Shown here piece by piece: positions 37,931 through 41,792 of a stretch of 41,792 nt of DNA. Below the pieces are notes generated by a model. The model was given only the letters and a program-made list of their open reading frames with translations, did not search any database and was not told where the DNA came from. Within the stretch, counting starts at the first letter, position 1. Each line of letters begins with the position of its first letter. A program made the translations under genes and the position numbers. Source of the DNA: a virus; the IMG/VR virus record IMGVR_UViG_3300044846_000832, positions 1 to 41,792 of that record; one strand, 5' to 3'.

Positions 37931-37969
37931 CCAAAAAAAGCGGCCGGTGGTGCTCCATACACCCCGGCC
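37931..37969 (-). terminator. Intrinsic terminator reading leftward, upstream of the primase-helicase gene
   Basis: On the minus strand a GC-rich stem (37969-37960 with 37952-37942; one bulge, 7-base loop) is followed by GC and seven Ts (A7 at 37933-37939 on the plus strand). It is a good intrinsic terminator for leftward transcription, although the genes on both sides run rightward. In the rightward direction no T-run follows, so it would be read through. Confidence 0.6.
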
Positions 37970-37995
37970 ACAGTCCACAGCCACTACCTGCAGAC

Positions 37996-40449
37996 ATGAC
38001 AACGTTACAGAAGACGCCTGATTTCAGCGCGATCCGCACCTTCTTCAAGGTGATCGGAAAACCAACCGGCACCGCGCGTCTTCGGGGTTTCTTCCCCAAT
38101 GGTCACCCCGCCAAAGGTGACGATCGCGGCCGCAAGGCGCCACCATCCCGCAAGGCTGTCGAGGAGTGGCAGGCCGAAGGCCGCGGCGTCTATGTCGTCA
38201 TCAACGATGGCGGTGACACCGATGCCGACATCACCGGCTGCCGTGCCTTCTTCTGCGAGTGGGACGATCGCCCGAAGGACTGGCAGCTCAACGCATGGCA
38301 GGAGCTCGGCCTGCCAGAACCCACCATCCAGGTGGACACCGGCGGGAAGTCGATCCACTGCTACTGGGTGCTGAACGACCCCATCAGCCCGCAGCACTGG
38401 CGCATCCTCCAAAAGCGCCTGCTTGATCACGCTGATGCCGATCGCGCGCTCAAGAACCCCTCGCGCGTCATGCGCCTTCCGGGCACCTTCCACGTCAAGG
38501 CCGATGGCACGCTCGGTGAGCTCGCATCGATCGTCACCTGCTCTGAGCGCACCTACAACGTCGAAGACATCGAGGCCTGCCTCCCCGAACCCGAGCAGCC
38601 CGCAACGGCCATCACGGTGTCATCCGTACAACTGCCGGACACCATCAACCTCGAGGAGCTGCTGCCCAAGGAGCTCAGCCAGCTCGCAACGTCAGGTACC
38701 TCCGAAGGCGGCCGCAACAACGACTGCTTCCGCCTTGCAGCTGTCGCATTCGCCATCGATGACGCAGCACGCGCTGCAGGCCTTCTCGTCAGCGGCACAC
38801 CCGAGCAGGTGGTGCTTTCCTTTGCCGCACGCTGCTCGCCACCGCTGCCCGAACGCGAAGCACTCACCTGCCTGCGCAGTGCCGCAGAACAGCCCCGCAC
38901 CGCAGACAAGGGCTGGCCGGATCGCCTGCGCTATCACCTCAACCGCCAGGCACGCCAGCACCGCCAGCAGCAGATCACACCAGCACCATCACCCGATGCG
39001 CCGCTCGCTGAAGTCACAGAGGCGATCAACTTCAACCTGCGCAGCAAGAACTCCGACTGGCTGCCGATGGTCAAGCAAGGCGTCTTCGACAAGATCAACA
39101 GTCGCTGGATCTGCCATGACGACATCCTTCACTTCTGGAGTGGCTGCCACTACCAACCCATCACAGACGATGAGCTCTCACCCCTGATCGCTGCCTTCCT
39201 CGAGCAGCTCCACACCACCGAAGGCAAGGAAGGCGAGTGCATCCACCCATGGGCGCGACCTCGCTACGTGACCGAAGCCCTGGCATGGATGCGCACCAAG
39301 CTCGGCGCATCAGGCGTCAACCCACCGAACGCCATCAACTGCCGCAATGGCGTCGTCAGCTGGACGTGGCAAAACAGCCGCTTCACCCTTCATTTCACGC
39401 CGCACAACCCCGCGGTGCCCTTCACCTACATCACCGACTACGACTACGACCCGCAGGCCAACCCCGAGCACATGTTCCGCCTGCTCGAGGCCGTGGAACC
39501 CACCGATCAGGACACCCTGCAGCGCATCCTCGGCTCTTCGCTTGATCTGACGAAATACCGCGCCACACGCGGCCGCCCCAGAGCCCTGCTCATGATCGGC
39601 TCCGGTTCCAACGGCAAGGACACCATCCGCACCGCACTGCGTGACACGCTCGGCGCTCGCAACTTCTCCTCCTGCACCCTCGCCGACTTCCGCCAGTACG
39701 ACCAGGGCCGCAAGTTCCCCATCGCGCCGCTCCGTGATGCCTCCATCAACTGGAGCTCAGAGAACAGCCAGTTCGTCCACATCGACAGCCTCCAAGCCCT
39801 GAAGGGCGCCATCTCCGGCGAGGAGCTCGCATGGGAGGTGAAAGGAGTCCAAGAGACCACCTTCATTCCGAACTGCCTGTTCGTCTTCAACCTCAACAAG
39901 GAGCCATCGCTCACCGGCGAGCAGGCCGCCATCGAGACCCGCTTCCACGTCTTCCAGTTCCGCCGCACCTACATGGCGGTGCCCACCAGGCCAGAGCACC
40001 TCAAGGCTGACCCGCGCCTCAAGGATGATCCTGAGTTCATCCATCGCCACATCTGCCCCGCCTTCCTCAACTGGCTACTCGAAGGCCTGCAGCTTTCCGT
40101 TGAGCACGGCATCGACTACGAGACCGGACGTGAAGCCATGCGCGCCGTCCGCCGCAAGGGCAGCCACCTCTGGGACTTCTGCGATGAGATCGGCCTCTCA
40201 TGGGATGAGGAGGCAGAGACCCCACTCCTCACCGTCTGGGCGCACCTGTGCCGCTGGTATCAGGAGGAGGGCTTCAAGGATGGCAACGGCCGCTGGGTGA
40301 TCGATCCACCCAACGATCCGACCGTGAAGGCCTCCCGTTTGCTGCTCCAGCGCCTGCTGGTGGTGTTCCCAGAGGTGAAGGCAAAAAAGGATCCGAAGGC
40401 AAGAACCACCACGCTGGTCGGCGTTCGCCTTCCTGCCGCCATCGGCTGA
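37996..40449 (+). CDS. Primase-helicase, RepB-like primase plus P4/D5-type SF3 helicase
   Basis: An 817-residue replication protein. Residues about 1-210 resemble a RepB-type archaeo-eukaryotic primase domain: VYVVINDGGDTDAD, AFFCEWDD, VDTGGKSIHCYWVL, NPSRVMRLPG. A linker with a D5_N-like region follows, and then the SF3 ATPase with Walker A GSGSNGKDT (about 535-543), SINWSSENSQF and an arginine finger region ETRFHVFQF. P4 alpha-type proteins both unwind and prime from their own iteron origin, and a repeat cluster overlaps the end of this gene. The longer frame starting at 37840 would overlap VRR-NUC, so ATG 37996 is chosen. Confidence 0.93.
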   Translation: MTTLQKTPDFSAIRTFFKVIGKPTGTARLRGFFPNGHPAKGDDRGRKAPPSRKAVEEWQAEGRGVYVVINDGGDTDADITGCRAFFCEWDDRPKDWQLNAWQELGLPEPTIQVDTGGKSIHCYWVLNDPISPQHWRILQKRLLDHADADRALKNPSRVMRLPGTFHVKADGTLGELASIVTCSERTYNVEDIEACLPEPEQPATAITVSSVQLPDTINLEELLPKELSQLATSGTSEGGRNNDCFRLAAVAFAIDDAARAAGLLVSGTPEQVVLSFAARCSPPLPEREALTCLRSAAEQPRTADKGWPDRLRYHLNRQARQHRQQQITPAPSPDAPLAEVTEAINFNLRSKNSDWLPMVKQGVFDKINSRWICHDDILHFWSGCHYQPITDDELSPLIAAFLEQLHTTEGKEGECIHPWARPRYVTEALAWMRTKLGASGVNPPNAINCRNGVVSWTWQNSRFTLHFTPHNPAVPFTYITDYDYDPQANPEHMFRLLEAVEPTDQDTLQRILGSSLDLTKYRATRGRPRALLMIGSGSNGKDTIRTALRDTLGARNFSSCTLADFRQYDQGRKFPIAPLRDASINWSSENSQFVHIDSLQALKGAISGEELAWEVKGVQETTFIPNCLFVFNLNKEPSLTGEQAAIETRFHVFQFRRTYMAVPTRPEHLKADPRLKDDPEFIHRHICPAFLNWLLEGLQLSVEHGIDYETGREAMRAVRRKGSHLWDFCDEIGLSWDEEAETPLLTVWAHLCRWYQEEGFKDGNGRWVIDPPNDPTVKASRLLLQRLLVVFPEVKAKKDPKARTTTLVGVRLPAAIG

Positions 40450-40680
40450 CCCCAAAAATCGAAGGCAACTTGCCTTCGATCGAGGGCAGAAGCGAAGGCA
40501 AATCGAAGGCCAAACCCCTTGCAATACCTGCCTGAACCCTAATCCCCCCAGATCACATCACATCACAGGGGTAAGGGGTCACAGATAGGGGAAACGCTAC
40601 GTGTGTAGGGAATGGAGGAAAAATGGGGGGTTTTGCCTTCACCCCCGCCACGACTGGGTTTTTGCCTTCTACTTGCCTTC
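40377..40680. repeat. Cluster of GAAGGCAA iterons; candidate replication origin
   Basis: Eight exact copies of GAAGGCAA occur in about 300 bases. Four are direct (40377-40384, 40395-40402, 40461-40468, 40494-40501) and four inverted as TTGCCTTC (40470-40477, 40633-40640, 40662-40669, 40673-40680). Near copies lie at 40482 and 40505. Two lie inside the primase-helicase gene and the rest in the 273-base gap after it. The direct and inverted groups bracket an unrelated stretch (40514-40630) with ATCAC repeats and G-rich runs. P4-type primase-helicases recognise repeated sites at their origin, so this is the best origin candidate in the genome. Confidence 0.65.
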
Positions 40681-40722
40681 ACCCCCTAGATTTGCTTTCG
40701 TCCGCCACTACCGGATCGACTC

Positions 40723-40944
40723 ATGGCTCAATCCTTCGGCTCATGGCTCAAGGCGCAGCGGGATCGCAACGACCCCGTGGGTGACCTGGCGCAGGACTTC
40801 CTCGCCGCCTGCAAATGGCGCGACGAAGATCCCGATCTGAAAGACCTGCATCACGTCCGATTCCAGATGGACTGCCTCAGCGCCAGCAGCGAGGCTCATG
40901 CGGCACTGGATGCGGCGGCTGCGGAGTGGCAGGCTTCCCGCTAG
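40723..40944 (+). CDS. YozE/SAM-like small protein
   Basis: A 73-residue protein: FGSWLKAQRDRNDPVGDLAQ, then DFLAACKWRDED and a helical end with AAAAEWQASR. The WL..Q..R.DPVGDLA pattern is that of the YozE SAM-like family, small helical proteins of unknown role that occur in phages and bacteria. ATG 40723 follows the iteron region, so the gene may be the first of the late rightward transcript. Confidence 0.75.
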   Translation: MAQSFGSWLKAQRDRNDPVGDLAQDFLAACKWRDEDPDLKDLHHVRFQMDCLSASSEAHAALDAAAAEWQASR

Positions 40945-40964
40945 CTCACCGCTTCTCGCTGGAT

Positions 40965-40982
40965 GGGGCGGGCTGCCGCCCC
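40965..40982 (+). terminator. Short GC-rich hairpin before the tail completion gene
   Basis: GGGGCGG (40965-40971) pairs with CCGCCCC (40976-40982) around GCTG, in the 50-base gap between two rightward genes. There is no T-run, so it may act as a weak attenuator or mRNA stabiliser. Confidence 0.35.
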
Positions 40983-40994
40983 TACCCTTGGCAG

Positions 40995-41723
40995 ATGACC
41001 ACCGTCCGCATCGACCTCCAGAGCGACCTGCAACGGCTCTCGAGCCGCGTGGTGCTGCTCACGGACCAGAACCTGCGCTTCGCCACCTCCAAGGCGCTCA
41101 CAGCCACCGCTCGCGCTGCACAGGCTGAGCTCAAGCAGCAGACCCCTCGCTACATCAACCAGCCCACCCGCTGGACGCTCAACGGCACTTACGTGCGCTT
41201 CGCACGGCCGGACACCCTCGAGACCGAGGTGGGCTTCCGCTCCGACCCCCAAGGCCGCGGCAATGCGGCAGGCCGCTACCTGCAGCCGATCGTGAAGGGC
41301 ACCACGCCGAAGCTGAAGGGCGCCGACCTCGCGGCCAGCAAGATTGCCCGTGAAGCGCCCGGCGCTGTGCTGGTGCCAGCCAAGGGCTCAGGCCTCACCA
41401 ACGCAGCAGGCAACGTGTCGCTGAGCAAGTACGCCACGATCCTTGGCCAGGCACGTCAAGGCGGTGGCCAGTACTTCGTCGGGCCGGTCAAGCCGGGCAG
41501 CTCGATCAAGGCCGTGTTCGAGCGCAAGGAGGCCTTCATCAGCCGCAGCTCCACGCTGGAGCGCAGCACCCGGCGGGTGTTCACCATCGACCCCAACCCC
41601 AAGCAGCGGCGGCCGCAGTTCCCCGTGCGCGAGATCCTCACCAAGGCATTCGGGCAGGCATGGCCGGCCGAGGTGCGCAAGGCCTATGAGGCCGAGGTGC
41701 AGCGCAAGCTGGGGAAACGCTGA
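40995..41723 (+). CDS. Tail completion/minor tail protein, gpZ- or HK97 gp10-like
   Basis: A 242-residue basic protein. VRIDLQSDLQRLSSRVVLLT and a helix with LTATARAAQAELKQQ open it; a loop-rich middle follows; the end is FPVREILTKAFGQAW and a helix to KLGKR. The arrangement (amphipathic N-terminal helices, basic loop, C-terminal helix) suits the gpZ/gp10 tail completion family, in which helices surround a basic core. ATG 40995 is used; the frame to 40815 overlaps the preceding gene. In lambda, Z lies between FII and U; here it precedes the terminase genes. The family match is moderate. Confidence 0.55.
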   Translation: MTTVRIDLQSDLQRLSSRVVLLTDQNLRFATSKALTATARAAQAELKQQTPRYINQPTRWTLNGTYVRFARPDTLETEVGFRSDPQGRGNAAGRYLQPIVKGTTPKLKGADLAASKIAREAPGAVLVPAKGSGLTNAAGNVSLSKYATILGQARQGGGQYFVGPVKPGSSIKAVFERKEAFISRSSTLERSTRRVFTIDPNPKQRRPQFPVREILTKAFGQAWPAEVRKAYEAEVQRKLGKR

Positions 41724-41792
41724 GATCCCTTGCAGCGCAGGCGTTCTCAACTGCGACCCATGTTGAGATCACGGCATCGTTATGTCGTCACA
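41668..41792. repeat. Terminal direct repeat, right copy
   Basis: Identical to bases 1-125. Joining the two copies closes the map into a circle. The last gene then runs into the gene-free packaging region and terS, making one continuous rightward late block. Confidence 0.9.

Noticed and set aside
1-41792. Host-derived metabolic genes such as psbA, talC or hli
   Set aside because: None was seen; the cyanobacterial host is inferred only from the remembered likeness of small genes and the tRNA fragment.

Overview
The window is one complete genome of a temperate, lambda-like (siphovirus-type) phage, assembled as a circle. The first 125 bases are repeated exactly as the last 125, so the unique length is 41,667 bp and the gene that seems cut at the left edge is whole at the right edge. 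The host is most likely a GC-rich picocyanobacterium (Synechococcus/Cyanobium type). This is inferred from several very small genes that resemble cyanophage genes as I remember them; no host gene except a tRNA fragment is present, and no photosynthesis or carbon-metabolism genes were seen.

Layout. (1) 41724/56-348: a gene-free segment of about 290 bp with repeats and dyads just before the small terminase gene, the best candidate for the packaging (cos) site. (2) 349-24129, all rightward and tightly coupled: TerS, a DNA methyltransferase, GpA-type TerL, a gpW-like protein, portal, a prohead protease fused to an HK97-fold capsid protein, head-tail joining proteins, tail terminator, tail tube, the G/GT chaperone pair with a -1 frameshift site, tape measure, M/L/K-like tip proteins, an I/J-like tip protein, two tail-tube-fold proteins and a large fibre. 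(3) 24168-26523: minigenes, a holin candidate and a two-domain lysin. (4) 26540-28976: a dCTP deaminase-like gene, an HNH endonuclease, a leftward tyrosine integrase, and an attP whose core is the 3' half of an initiator tRNA-fMet gene, flanked by integrase-type arm repeats.

(5) 29276-29759: two small rightward genes, one an HNH nuclease. (6) 35488 down to 29890: a leftward early block of overlapping small genes. It starts with a RecE-type exonuclease, a membrane peptide, a RecT annealing protein, a small HTH protein and a possible ssDNA-binding protein. It continues through a zinc-ribbon protein, a membrane-anchored HTH, an RlpA-like exported protein, a DUF3310 protein and others. One gene (33032-33235) lies on the opposite strand inside it. 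(7) 35584-40449, rightward: DEAD-type helicase, an HNH-type endonuclease, a VRR-NUC nuclease and a P4-type primase-helicase. A cluster of GAAGGCAA repeats overlaps the end of the primase-helicase gene and is a good candidate origin. (8) 40723-41723: a YozE-like small protein and a Z/gp10-like tail completion protein, leading back to the terminase.

How it works together: RecE/RecT, helicase, VRR-NUC and primase-helicase form a replication-recombination module divergent from 35489-35583. The structural genes form one long late block. Integrase, attP and a small excisionase-like HTH protein supply lysogeny, but no CI-type repressor could be recognised. All functional calls are from reading the sequence without database searches.
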